Positions 51,425 to 60,700 of a DNA stretch of 64,000 bases are shown one piece after another. The position numbers and the translations under genes are program-made. Source of the DNA: Candidatus Aenigmatarchaeota archaeon (GTDB lineage Archaea; Aenigmatarchaeota; Aenigmatarchaeia; CG10238-14); contig JASEGC010000003.1 in NCBI GenBank assembly GCA_030018415.1, positions 45,124 through 109,123 of the forward strand. Reading direction: 5' to 3'. Numbering within the stretch: position 1 is the stretch's first letter; the number at the start of each line of letters is the position of its first letter. The notes under the pieces are model-generated. The model was not told the origin of the DNA, did no database searches, and worked only from the letters and a program-made list of their open reading frames with translations.

Positions 51425-51784
51425 TTATGTGTAGGCTTTAAGAAATCTAACTTTTCGCAGTTTCAAATTCCTCACATTCCCAACATCCGGTATATTTTTC
51501 TTCTGACAACATTTTCTGATTTTACAGAATGGTGGATCTCCTCCATTTCGACAGGTTCTATTACACCGCATTTTAACCATAGCACCCAATACTTCATAGC
51601 ACTGATTAAAATTCTCAAATTCTTTTGCAAATTTTGAGAATTCTTTGTAATTTCGATTAAGTTTTGCTTCTCTTAATTTTTTCCTTAAATCTCTGGCCAA
51701 GTCTGCGATCTCGCCTTTATAGAAAAAGCAATCCCCACAATACAGACCACAATATGCAACTAAATTTTTATCTTGTTCACTCAT
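51425..51784 (-). CDS. DUF3795-like Cys-rich protein (cassette gene)
   Basis: VAYCGLYCGDCFFYKGEIADLARDLRKKL. Confidence 0.8.
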   Translation of the reverse strand: MSEQDKNLVAYCGLYCGDCFFYKGEIADLARDLRKKLREAKLNRNYKEFSKFAKEFENFNQCYEVLGAMVKMRCNRTCRNGGDPPFCKIRKCCQKKNIPDVGNVRNLKLRKVRFLKAYT

Positions 51785-52296
51785 TTTGCTGCACTTCCCG
51801 GACAAATAAATCTCATTTTACACTCTTTGCAGTCTTTCATATGGAGTACGCCATTAATAGCTACCAAAATTATGAAAGGTACAAAGAAAATTAACACATC
51901 TATTAATGGTGTTTTGCCTACAAAGATAACACCAACCATCCCGATTATTGGTAGCCCCATAAGTATGCCCCAAGTAATCCCAGCGAGTTTTCCTCCAAAT
52001 TCTTGATTTCCAGAATCCCTTTTGAATATAGCAGATGAAAGTTTACCCCAGCCACAGTGACACCACTTATCGTAATAATAACATTTTGTGCAAAGGTGTT
52101 TTCTAAGAACAAAAACCAACATAACCACACCAAATAAAGCATATAGTATTGAAACCAAAGGAAGTCCTTTAATGCTAAGTGGATACATACCTAAAAATCC
52201 TAATACAATTAACAATAAAAACAGAGCATTCTCAAAAATAGCATAGGATTTCTTTGCTTCTTTTATACCTTTTTCATATAATTTCTGTTTGTCCAT
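51781..52296 (-). CDS. Membrane protein with Cys cluster (cassette gene)
   Basis: ORF overlapping the DUF3795 gene by 4 nt; LCTKCYYYDKWCHCGWGK. Confidence 0.65.
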   Translation of the reverse strand: MDKQKLYEKGIKEAKKSYAIFENALFLLLIVLGFLGMYPLSIKGLPLVSILYALFGVVMLVFVLRKHLCTKCYYYDKWCHCGWGKLSSAIFKRDSGNQEFGGKLAGITWGILMGLPIIGMVGVIFVGKTPLIDVLIFFVPFIILVAINGVLHMKDCKECKMRFICPGSAAK

Positions 52297-52350
52297 ATTT
52301 TTAATTTCCTATTAAATATTTTCCTTTTTAAAGGCTGGATTTGGAATTTC

Positions 52351-52437
52351 GCCTAACGCTTTGCAGATAAAAGAAGTTTGCTAGCAACGGGAGCAATTTG
52401 GGGAAATCTCTGATTTCTCTTTTATCCGCTGTTAGGC
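52351..52437 (-). repeat. attC-like site C
   Basis: GCCTAACgctttgcaGATAAAAGA ... CTTTTATCcgctGTTAGGC: nested inverted R and L arms. Confidence 0.72.
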
Positions 52438-52497
52438 GACCCGAAGGGTAAAATTTCATTAGGAATTTTGAGTGCGAACGAGCCGTTATACGAAATA

Positions 52498-53409
52498 TCA
52501 TACTTTTACTCCTAACCTCCCAGCCATTATTAAATAAAAACTTGCTAAACCTTGCCAATCTCCCCATTTTTTAGCTATCTCCCTAGCTTCTTCACCTGAA
52601 ATTTTTCTATCCTTGCAATAATAATGAGAGATGCATCTTCGCAAACCTAAATCATCAGCAGGTACTGCATCTAATTTATGCATTCCTCTAACCATCGTAA
52701 GTTCCGCAGTCCAGACTCCGATTCCACGAATTTTGCAAAGTTCCTCGATAATCTTACTTTTTTCTCCATATTTTTTGAATTTCTCTAGCTCCAATTTTTT
52801 CTTTATAACCAACTTTGATATCTCTTTAACGTATTCTGCTTTTTTCTGACTTAATCCACAAGCACGAAACTCTTTAATGTTAGCAAAAGCCAATCTCTTA
52901 GGTGTGGGGAAAGCATAATAAATATCATCTTCGATTTTTACGCTCTCTCCAAATTTTTTAATAAACTTTTTTTCTATACTAAATGCAACATTTAGTGAAA
53001 TTTGTTGCTCGATTATTGAATAAATCAAAGCTTCGAATACAGAAGGAGTAGTAGGACTTTTTAATCCACGTAGTTCTTGAGTAAGTTTTGACATGACCTC
53101 ATCATTTTTTACGCTATTGTAAAAAGGATTGAGATCAAGTTTTAAGTCGAAAAGAGAGCAGATGATTTGTCTAGCCGTTTTCTTATCGTTCTCAGATATA
53201 CTTTCATTAGTTTTTAACTCAACTAACAATTTTGGTTTATCTACCTCCCCTATAGATTTTACTGTGCAGAGCATTAACTTATTGCTTACCCTTATAACTC
53301 GCCAGTATTTTCCATTTGCGTATTTGCAAATTTGTTTATCTCCATCCGAAAAAATCTTTGCACTCAAATCAAAATCAAATGGTAGGGTGGGAGTTATTGT
53401 TAACCTCAT
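52498..53409 (-). CDS. DNA-3-methyladenine/8-oxoG glycosylase-like HhH protein (cassette gene)
   Basis: ELCKIRGIGVWTAELTMVRGMHKLDAVPADDLGLRR HhH-GPD motif. Confidence 0.9.
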   Translation of the reverse strand: MRLTITPTLPFDFDLSAKIFSDGDKQICKYANGKYWRVIRVSNKLMLCTVKSIGEVDKPKLLVELKTNESISENDKKTARQIICSLFDLKLDLNPFYNSVKNDEVMSKLTQELRGLKSPTTPSVFEALIYSIIEQQISLNVAFSIEKKFIKKFGESVKIEDDIYYAFPTPKRLAFANIKEFRACGLSQKKAEYVKEISKLVIKKKLELEKFKKYGEKSKIIEELCKIRGIGVWTAELTMVRGMHKLDAVPADDLGLRRCISHYYCKDRKISGEEAREIAKKWGDWQGLASFYLIMAGRLGVKV

Positions 53410-53474
53410 ATTTAATACACACCTTCAAACAATTTTAAATTGTTTGTTTTTCTATGACAGCGAGGAAGCATTTC

Positions 53475-53553
53475 GCTTAACGTCTTGGCGATTTGCGAAG
53501 TGTCAAAAACAATTTGGGTGAAGCGTAGCGAAGCCTTTTATCCGCTGTTAGAC
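53475..53553 (-). repeat. attC-like site D
   Basis: GCTTAACgtcttggcg ... AATTTGGGTGAAGCGTAGCGAAGCCTTTTATCCGCTGTTAGAC. Confidence 0.7.
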
Positions 53554-53606
53554 GAGGTTATAGGCTCGAACGAGTAATAGCCAGTGAGGCCGCGAACGAA
53601 GGGGCG

Positions 53607-53822
53607 CTATTTTTTAATCAATGTTATGTATATTACTGGTATATGTAGTAACAGTGATATTACAATCAATGACCAACCCCATAGTATCCAATCGTATGCT
53701 TGAAAATAGCTTGCTAACAATGCCCCTAAACCCACACCAAATAAAAATTTGGCAAATATTAGGGTAAAGATCACTCGGAAGCTCTGCCTTTTAAATTTTT
53801 CAAATTCTTCAGCAAACCAACT
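53607..53822 (-). CDS. Small membrane protein (cassette gene)
   Basis: MSWFAEEFEKFKRQSFRVIFTLIFAKFLFGVGLGALLASYF. Confidence 0.6.
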   Translation of the reverse strand, partial: SWFAEEFEKFKRQSFRVIFTLIFAKFLFGVGLGALLASYFQAYDWILWGWSLIVISLLLHIPVIYITLIKK

Positions 53823-53868
53823 CATTTTTGAGCTTTTATATATTTTGTGTCCTATAATGAGCGATTTC

Positions 53869-53887
53869 ATATAATTCAGTGTTATGT
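53869..53887 (-). repeat. Collapsed attC-like site E
   Basis: ATATAATtcagtGTTATGT; same GAAAT-GCTC flank as site B. Confidence 0.4.
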
Positions 53888-54342
53888 GCCCACGCTAGTG
53901 GCTGACGAAGTCAGAGTCTTTATACCGAACCTATATATAAAAAGTGTTTTGGCGAGCTGGCAAGAGCATTTACTATCATAATAAATAAACAATTGTTGAA
54001 TTATCGCTTATGAAAATAATAGATTTTCTGAAACCAAATAATGAAAAAGTAATTATAACAACTTTAGTTATGGGTTATTCTATGTAATTGACTTTATCTC
54101 AAGGTCTCCAGTAGAAGCATTTTACTCACCAAACATTTATCAGCAAATTTTATCCGCACCATCTACCTTTTGGATATTGCGTTCTCTACAAGAAATATTT
54201 ACTTTTTATATAATAGCTTCTTTTGCCTACTGGTTGTCTATTATTTCAAGGGATAAATATAATTTTTTGCTTTTTTGCTAATAAATTTTTTAAGTTTTGC
54301 GGCTTATAAATGAATTTCGTCTTCCAAACATAAATTCACATC

Positions 54343-54897
54343 ATGTTGTCAATAATAGATTTTCCTTCGGTTGTTAAGCAGATTGGTAACTTTCTTTCTG
54401 ATGTTTTTTCGTTTCACCAGCTGCGAAGAGCTAAACAGTATTTAAGTGGCCTGATAGTTGGGAATAAGGCCACTGTAAACAGCATAGCCAAGATGGTCAG
54501 AGGAGACCAAAGCTCCATGACTTCAAGACAAAGATAGAGCTGGCTATGGGGCTGATAGAGATGGGAACGCCGGTAATGGTGTGCGTCTTTGATTCCTGGT
54601 ATTTGAGCAAGAAAATGGCCGATAAAAATAGAATACTACAGCAAGGTGTTCGTTAGTAGGTTAAAATGCAATAGAGTGATCTGGCATGAAAAGAAGAGGA
54701 TGTCCATAACCCAATTTGAGCAAACGGTACCGAGGGAGGCTTTCAAGCAAATAGGAGTTCTTGGCAAAAGCTACTGGGCCTTCACAAGAGTGCTATCTAT
54801 CAACAAACTTGGAAGGCACAGAGTAGTTATATCTTATGACAATCAGAACTTAGAGGGCGATCCTGTAAAGCTAACTAAAAATTCTTCTTATCTTTAA
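54343..54897 (+). mobile_element. Degenerate DDE transposase (IS remnant)
   Basis: LRRAKQYLSGLIVGNKATVNSIAKMV; ELAMGLIEMGTPVMVCVFDSWYLSKKMADKN; LGRHRVVISYDN across frames with stops. Confidence 0.75.
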
Positions 54898-55617
54898 AAA
54901 TCTTGGTGATTTATACTCTTTACCTATTAACTCATGTGAAAATCTTTGAAGGGCAATGCTAGCTTTTGAGAATGGTTTGAATTCTACAACAGGTGTTTTT
55001 TGTGCTAAACTCTTTATGATATTCTCATCCCAAGGTATGCATGCAACAACACGGGTATTGCTTATGTTTTCAACCTCTTCCTTACTCACTTCGTAACTCT
55101 TTCCTCTGACCTTATTTAAAACAATCCCCAGGATCTCTTTATCCAAATCTTTTGCTATCTCGATCAGCTTTAAACAATCGGTTATGTCTGGAAGATGCGG
55201 ATTTGTTACAATCAAAACTTGATCACAAGTTTCAAGAATTGAAAAAACCTCTTTGCTAAGACCGGGTGGGGAATCTATCAAAATGGTTCCTGAAATATCC
55301 TTAAATAAACCTTTCAGCTTACTTGAGTCAATATCTAAACCTAGATAACCTAAAGATAAAGAGGCTGGAACGAATCTGAGACCAGAAGGGTGTATGTGCA
55401 GTGCCTCAAGTATTGATATTTCCGTACTCAAAACGTCATGAATCGTTAAATCATGCTCAAATATTCCCAAATGCAAAGAAAAATTTGGATTTTTCAGATT
55501 ACCATCAACGGCTATAACTTCCTCACCCAATTTATGCATGAGTAAAGCTAGATTAACGGCTACGGTCGTCTTGCCAACACCACCTTTACCAGATAGAATT
55601 CCTATTACGTTTCTCAT
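54871..55617 (-). CDS. MinD/ParA-family ATPase
   Basis: GILSGKGGVGKTTVAVNLALLM, LIDSPPGLSKEV. Confidence 0.93.
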   Translation of the reverse strand: MRNVIGILSGKGGVGKTTVAVNLALLMHKLGEEVIAVDGNLKNPNFSLHLGIFEHDLTIHDVLSTEISILEALHIHPSGLRFVPASLSLGYLGLDIDSSKLKGLFKDISGTILIDSPPGLSKEVFSILETCDQVLIVTNPHLPDITDCLKLIEIAKDLDKEILGIVLNKVRGKSYEVSKEEVENISNTRVVACIPWDENIIKSLAQKTPVVEFKPFSKASIALQRFSHELIGKEYKSPRFLKIRRIFS

Positions 55618-55985
55618 GTTACCTCATTCAAAAGCCTATAAAATTTTTTCCTCCCCTTTAATATCCCCTTTACGATTTTCTCCTTTTCCATTTCTTTTAA
55701 ATATTCGTTTGCCCTGCTTCTGGATAGATTTAAAATTTTACCAAGTTCTGAAGGAGCAAGCTCAACCTTTTGTCTCAGAAGAAATATTATCTGTTTTTTC
55801 TTTCTCAATATTTTCGGGGTTTGTTTCTTTCTTTTTAATGCTTTTTCTATATCTTCTACTTTCTGATCCAACTCCTTAAGTTGAGTCAAGATCTCATCCA
55901 AATCTTCCCTAACTTTTACTTTCTTTATCCTTCCTATCAAACTCCTTATCTTCACCAAATCCTTATTTATCTCTATTTTTTCCAT
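55614..55985 (-). CDS. wHTH-domain protein with coiled coil
   Basis: ELAPSELGKILNLSRSRANEYLKEMEKEKIVKGILKGRKKFYRL; overlaps MinD gene by 4 nt. Confidence 0.75.
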   Translation of the reverse strand: MEKIEINKDLVKIRSLIGRIKKVKVREDLDEILTQLKELDQKVEDIEKALKRKKQTPKILRKKKQIIFLLRQKVELAPSELGKILNLSRSRANEYLKEMEKEKIVKGILKGRKKFYRLLNEVT

Positions 55986-56019
55986 AATATAATATTAAAT
56001 TAAAATTTTAAATATTTAT

Positions 56020-56031
56020 TGTCGATCGACA
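56020..56031. promoter_or_regulatory. Palindromic operator-like site TGTCGATCGACA
   Basis: Perfect 12-bp palindrome upstream of 55985. Confidence 0.6.
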
Positions 56032-56447
56032 TATTTTATCCTTTGCTTGTATTCTTCAATCAAATTTTTATACCACCTAATCATTTCTTTGTCCCTTGTT
56101 CTTTTGATTTTGTTTGCTAACTCCCTTATTCTATTTTCACACCAATCGATTTCAAATTCATTGACTATTTTTGAGAGGTGTGGAGTTTTACGCTCCAGCC
56201 ACCCATTAAAATCTTATCAAGCTCTTGATTTGAACCACATTTGTGGATTTTACCTCTTCATCATTCATAATTTTCTTGACTTCGTCACTATTCTCTTTAC
56301 CTTTTCGAGTAACCACAAATCATAGAAATTAAACAAGTACTTGACAACTCTAAGCTTACTTAGAATAAGACAAATTGATGCAAAAAAGAACAGAAGAAAA
56401 TTATAAAGAATATAGATTCAAGCAATGCTATTCTATTCAAATTTAGA

Positions 56448-56708
56448 TTAAAAAATGATTGTAAGACTAGCTGTTAAAATGGTAAAAAATGTGAAATCCA
56501 ATATCTTGGTAATATTACAAGTATTTTTTATCCTTTTTTGTGTAAACATCCTACCCACCAACTCAAAGTAGAATGGAATATGCATAATATGATCAGGTAG
56601 AAAGAACTTATTGGAGAAAAGCTTGAGAAGTATAGCTGAGACAAAACTTATATACTCATAGAAAAAGCAGTAATGTATCACTTCAAGCCATTCAAGACTA
56701 ATTTCCAT
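56448..56708 (-). CDS. Hypothetical protein
   Basis: ORF with palindrome upstream. Confidence 0.4.
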   Translation of the reverse strand: MEISLEWLEVIHYCFFYEYISFVSAILLKLFSNKFFLPDHIMHIPFYFELVGRMFTQKRIKNTCNITKILDFTFFTILTASLTIIF

Positions 56709-56746
56709 ATTTATATTGGTACTGAGATTTTTAATTTCCTATCGAT

Positions 56747-56758
56747 TGTCGATCGACA
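56747..56758. promoter_or_regulatory. Palindromic operator-like site TGTCGATCGACA (second copy)
   Basis: Identical to 56020-56031. Confidence 0.6.
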
Positions 56759-56872
56759 CTGACATTTTCAAAAATTGTAATTTTATTTTTGTTGATATTT
56801 ATGAAAATCTCTAAATTCAGAAACGTTGAATTGTTGGTATGTAAATTAAGAGTGTATTTTTTTGCTTCTATT

Positions 56873-56884
56873 TGTCGCTCGACA
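56873..56884. promoter_or_regulatory. Operator-like variant TGTCGCTCGACA
   Basis: One substitution from the palindrome; upstream of 56952. Confidence 0.5.
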
Positions 56885-56951
56885 TCTTAGAGTAATTAAT
56901 ATACTTCGACAGTTATATAGTACATTAGTGTCCAAGTAAATTAACATAAAC

Positions 56952-57716
56952 ATGACTGAAGATATAAAGAAGAGAATTATCAAAGTATTAAAAAAATATG
57001 AAGACGGTCTAACAATTAGTGAAATTGCTAAACTTCTTGGTGTACATAGACACACGATAACAAAGTATGTTTATGAGCTTACTGGTTCTAAAAAAATCAG
57101 ACAAAGAAGGGTTGGACCTGCAAAGCTTTGTTATTTTAAAAGATCAAAAACTAAGAGCAAATCCCAATTGTCGGTGTTTTTATTTTTGCCTCTAATACCA
57201 GCTCTAATCCTTGCTCAAACCACAAACTTTACAAACTCTTTCATGGAAAATTCCATAGATACACTAATACAAACACAAATTCTGAATATATCTCAAGTTA
57301 ACGAAATAGACATAATTAATGAAAGTAGTATAACGGATTCTATACCAAATGAAACGTGTGAAGAGTTATGGAATTGCGTGGAATGGAGTTCTTGCATTGA
57401 TGGACAACAAACAAGGACATGTGTCGATCTTAATTTGTGTGGAACTACCCTAGACAAACCTTCGGAAACACAGCTGTGCATTGAATGCAATCTTACATGT
57501 GATGTATGTGAAGAATTAGATCCTGTTAACTGTACTTGTAACCCGATAACTTCATGCATTCTAGGTGATGGTTGTTGTCCAGACAATTGTAATTATACTG
57601 CTGATCCAGACTGTGTACCAGAATGCTTAGCAAATGAGGATTGTGATAAGACATCCCTGTCAAAATACGTCCTTATTTTGGTTTTTCTATCCCAAAATAT
57701 CCCAAAGGGTTTTTGA
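56952..57716 (+). CDS. Membrane-anchored HTH protein with extracellular Cys-rich domain
   Basis: HTH DGLTISEIAKLLGVHRHTITKYVYEL, TM LSVFLFLPLIPALILA, then CEELWNCVEWSSCIDGQQTRTCVDLNLCGTT. Confidence 0.8.
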   Translation: MTEDIKKRIIKVLKKYEDGLTISEIAKLLGVHRHTITKYVYELTGSKKIRQRRVGPAKLCYFKRSKTKSKSQLSVFLFLPLIPALILAQTTNFTNSFMENSIDTLIQTQILNISQVNEIDIINESSITDSIPNETCEELWNCVEWSSCIDGQQTRTCVDLNLCGTTLDKPSETQLCIECNLTCDVCEELDPVNCTCNPITSCILGDGCCPDNCNYTADPDCVPECLANEDCDKTSLSKYVLILVFLSQNIPKGF

Positions 57717-57740
57717 GTGGTAAACCTGCATAAAAACAAA

Positions 57741-60700
57741 ATGAAATCCCAAACAGAGCATGATACGATTTTCTTATTCACAGCTTTATTCTTCGCAACA
57801 ATAAATTATTTAATCTCACTACTTTCATTCATTATTTTTTCTCTTATAGCTGTACTAGGCATTGTTGTAATAAAAAAGCTAAAATCAACCACTGGTCAGG
57901 CTCAGCCGTTAATTCCATTTTTATTCCTGATCCTAGCAACAGCAAGTGTTTTAGCATTAAACGCAACGATAAACTCATCACTTACAGGCTCTACGATCAA
58001 TATTCCTGAGACAACAACAGAAAAAACCTTTTTAATAGAAATTTGGGCAAACACCAGCATAGAGTTAGAGGTCAATGAGAGCTTAGCAATAGCCAGGCTA
58101 TTGCTTGATAACGGAATAGCTTTAGAAAATCAGCTAATAGAGTTCTATATTAATGATTCCCTTTTCGCATCAAATCCAACGGATTCTGAAGGTTATGTCG
58201 AAATCAGCCTTAATTTGACTCCCGGGGTTTACCAGCTAAAAGCGAGCTTTGCAGGCAATTCTTCCTTATATCTAAATCCAGCTGAAGCCATAAAAGAGAT
58301 TGAAATAAAACCAGAAGTTGATAAAGCACCAGCAATTCTCAACGAAACAATTGATAAAAATTCTATCCTTCAGGCCGAAACCATAAAGTTAAGTGCTGTA
58401 GTTTTGGATGAGGTTGAAGTTGAAGAAGTAATATTCACAATCCAATATCCAAATGAAACTCTTGTTAACTTCACTGCTTCAAAAAACGGGCTTTATTTCC
58501 TCGACTTTTCTTCTGATAAGCCAGGAGAATATAGTTGGGTTTGGGTTTATGCCTTTGACAGCTCTGGGAATCAAAATTCAACTCAACCCAACCTGAAATT
58601 TATCGTTAACGCGGGAAGATGGCTTAAGGTTAGCTTAGACTTACCAGAAAGAATAGAAAAGGGAGAAATTTTAAAAATAAAAACAACTTGCTCTGGCTAT
58701 GGGGTTACAGAAGTTTGGTTCAACCTAACTCTACCAAAGGATTGGATTTTGAGATCTGGGAATTTAAGCTTGCCTTGTGACTTACCATGTTTTAATGAAA
58801 TTGAAGTCAATACAAGCTTAGCTTCTTTGGGTAAAAAAGAAATTATAGCAAAAGCTTTCTCAAAAGAAATCAACACATCTGAAACAAAATGGGTTGAGTT
58901 ATTTGCAAATTCTAGTTTACAACTAGAAGTTAATAACACAAATCCAGAGCAAGGAGAGAAAATTTTAATTCAGGCTCAACTCAGCGGAGATTTTGACCTT
59001 GGAAACAAAACTGTCGATTTTTCCATCGACAACATTTCAATAAAATCTTTGCAAACAAATTCTTTGGGCAACATCAACTTTACTTATGCGATACCAAATT
59101 TAACTGGAAAGCATTCAATAAAAGCAAGCTTTTCTGGTTTAAATTACATCAATCCTTCTTCTGCTGAAGTACAAATAGAAGTTGGAAAAATCATGACCCA
59201 GCCTGTGATAGATTACCAAACTCCAGAGCAAGCTGATATAACGATTGGTGAGCCAGTGGGTTGGTCTCAGCTTGTTTTCGTTTCAAATCCAACCAACCTA
59301 ACTTTTTACAATTATTCCTTAAACCTCTCGATCCCACAAGATGCTTTTGATGTACAAGTTTTGCTCAATCAAACCTTAATTTCAAATACCTCACAAATTT
59401 TAATTCCAGTCCTTGAGCCCAATCAAGCTCTAACTTTTGAAACTAAATATAAAACTCCAGCAGTCCACCAATATGAATACCTTGATAAAAACGAAACTGA
59501 GTGGAAAAAGCTAATTGTACTGAATACAACTTCTAAGGAAACGTATAAAAATGTTCCAGTTAAGACAGTAATTCTAACAGAAAATCTAACCTTAAGTCCA
59601 GGCTTAGATTATAATTTAACTAACCTCAGCTTAACTACCCTTTTACCAGAACTAGCTCAAGAATTCATCCTTGAAATCACAGGATGGTTCGCAAAGAGGG
59701 AATTTGAAATCACCTATGGTGAGCTAAAACAAGGCAACATAATAATAGAAAAGCCAGTTGAGTGGAATCAAACCATCAAAATAAAAAATTCTTATAACGA
59801 AAGTTTAACCCAAAATATAACCATTAATTTACCAGTGGATGCTTTTAACTTCTCGTTATTTTTAAACAATTCTCTAATTTCAAACTCCTCTACTTTTACG
59901 TTAACTCTTAACCCACTTGAAGATATAACTTTAACAGCTAAATTTTACACGCCAGCAGTAAAGCTTGACATTCTTGAATTGGATTTTGACTTAATTTCTT
60001 TATTACCGCCAGAAGCAAGAAACATTCAAGTTTTTGAAAATGAAAGGCTGATTGCAAGCTATCCAAACCTTGAAAAGGCAAAACTGAAGATACCAGGCAT
60101 TGAAAAGAAAATCTTTGTTTATCACAACTCTTCTCTGTGTTACAAAAATATAACAGTAGAAATTCCTTTACCAGTTAAAAACTTCACTTTTAGCAAAGAA
60201 GTAGAAGGAAAGGAAATTAATGCAGAGGATGAAACTGAAATTGAAGAAGGAAAGCTAATCTGGTATATCAAAGAAATACCTTCCTCACACAGCTATGACA
60301 ATCAAACCCAAGTTTTGACTTCAAAAGGCTGGAAAGAGCTGCCGGATGTAAATTATAATGACAAAATAGCAACACTAAATTCCAAAAGGATAGAATTCCA
60401 GGAACCAACTAGAATATTTGCTCATGAATACAAAGGGGAGGTGTACAGGCTTTCTGGAAAAAATTTCTCTTTGCTTGTCTCTCCTGAGCATAAGGTTTAT
60501 GGATTAATTTTGAATAGAAATCAATACAACAACAACGGTCTTTCCTTAAGTTTTCCTGTAGCTGGATCGACTTCAAATCCGAAAGATTCTAGAATAACAA
60601 CACCAAGCAAAACTTTATCTACAAAATCGGAAATCCAGACAGGAAAAACATCTTCCTTATCCTTTAACTTTATCCACGCTCTACCTCTTTCTACCTTTAT

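Noticed and set aside
57660-57715. CAAAATA/TATTTTG inverted repeat considered a mobile element end
   Set aside because: Short and AT-rich; equally explained as a hairpin or terminator, no partner end found.
58697-58939. Minus-strand ORFs 58697-58939, 61938-62213 and 62522-62740 inside the giant surface protein
   Set aside because: No recognisable motif and no flanking repeats; treated as shadow ORFs, unlike the protease and TA genes with clear family motifs.
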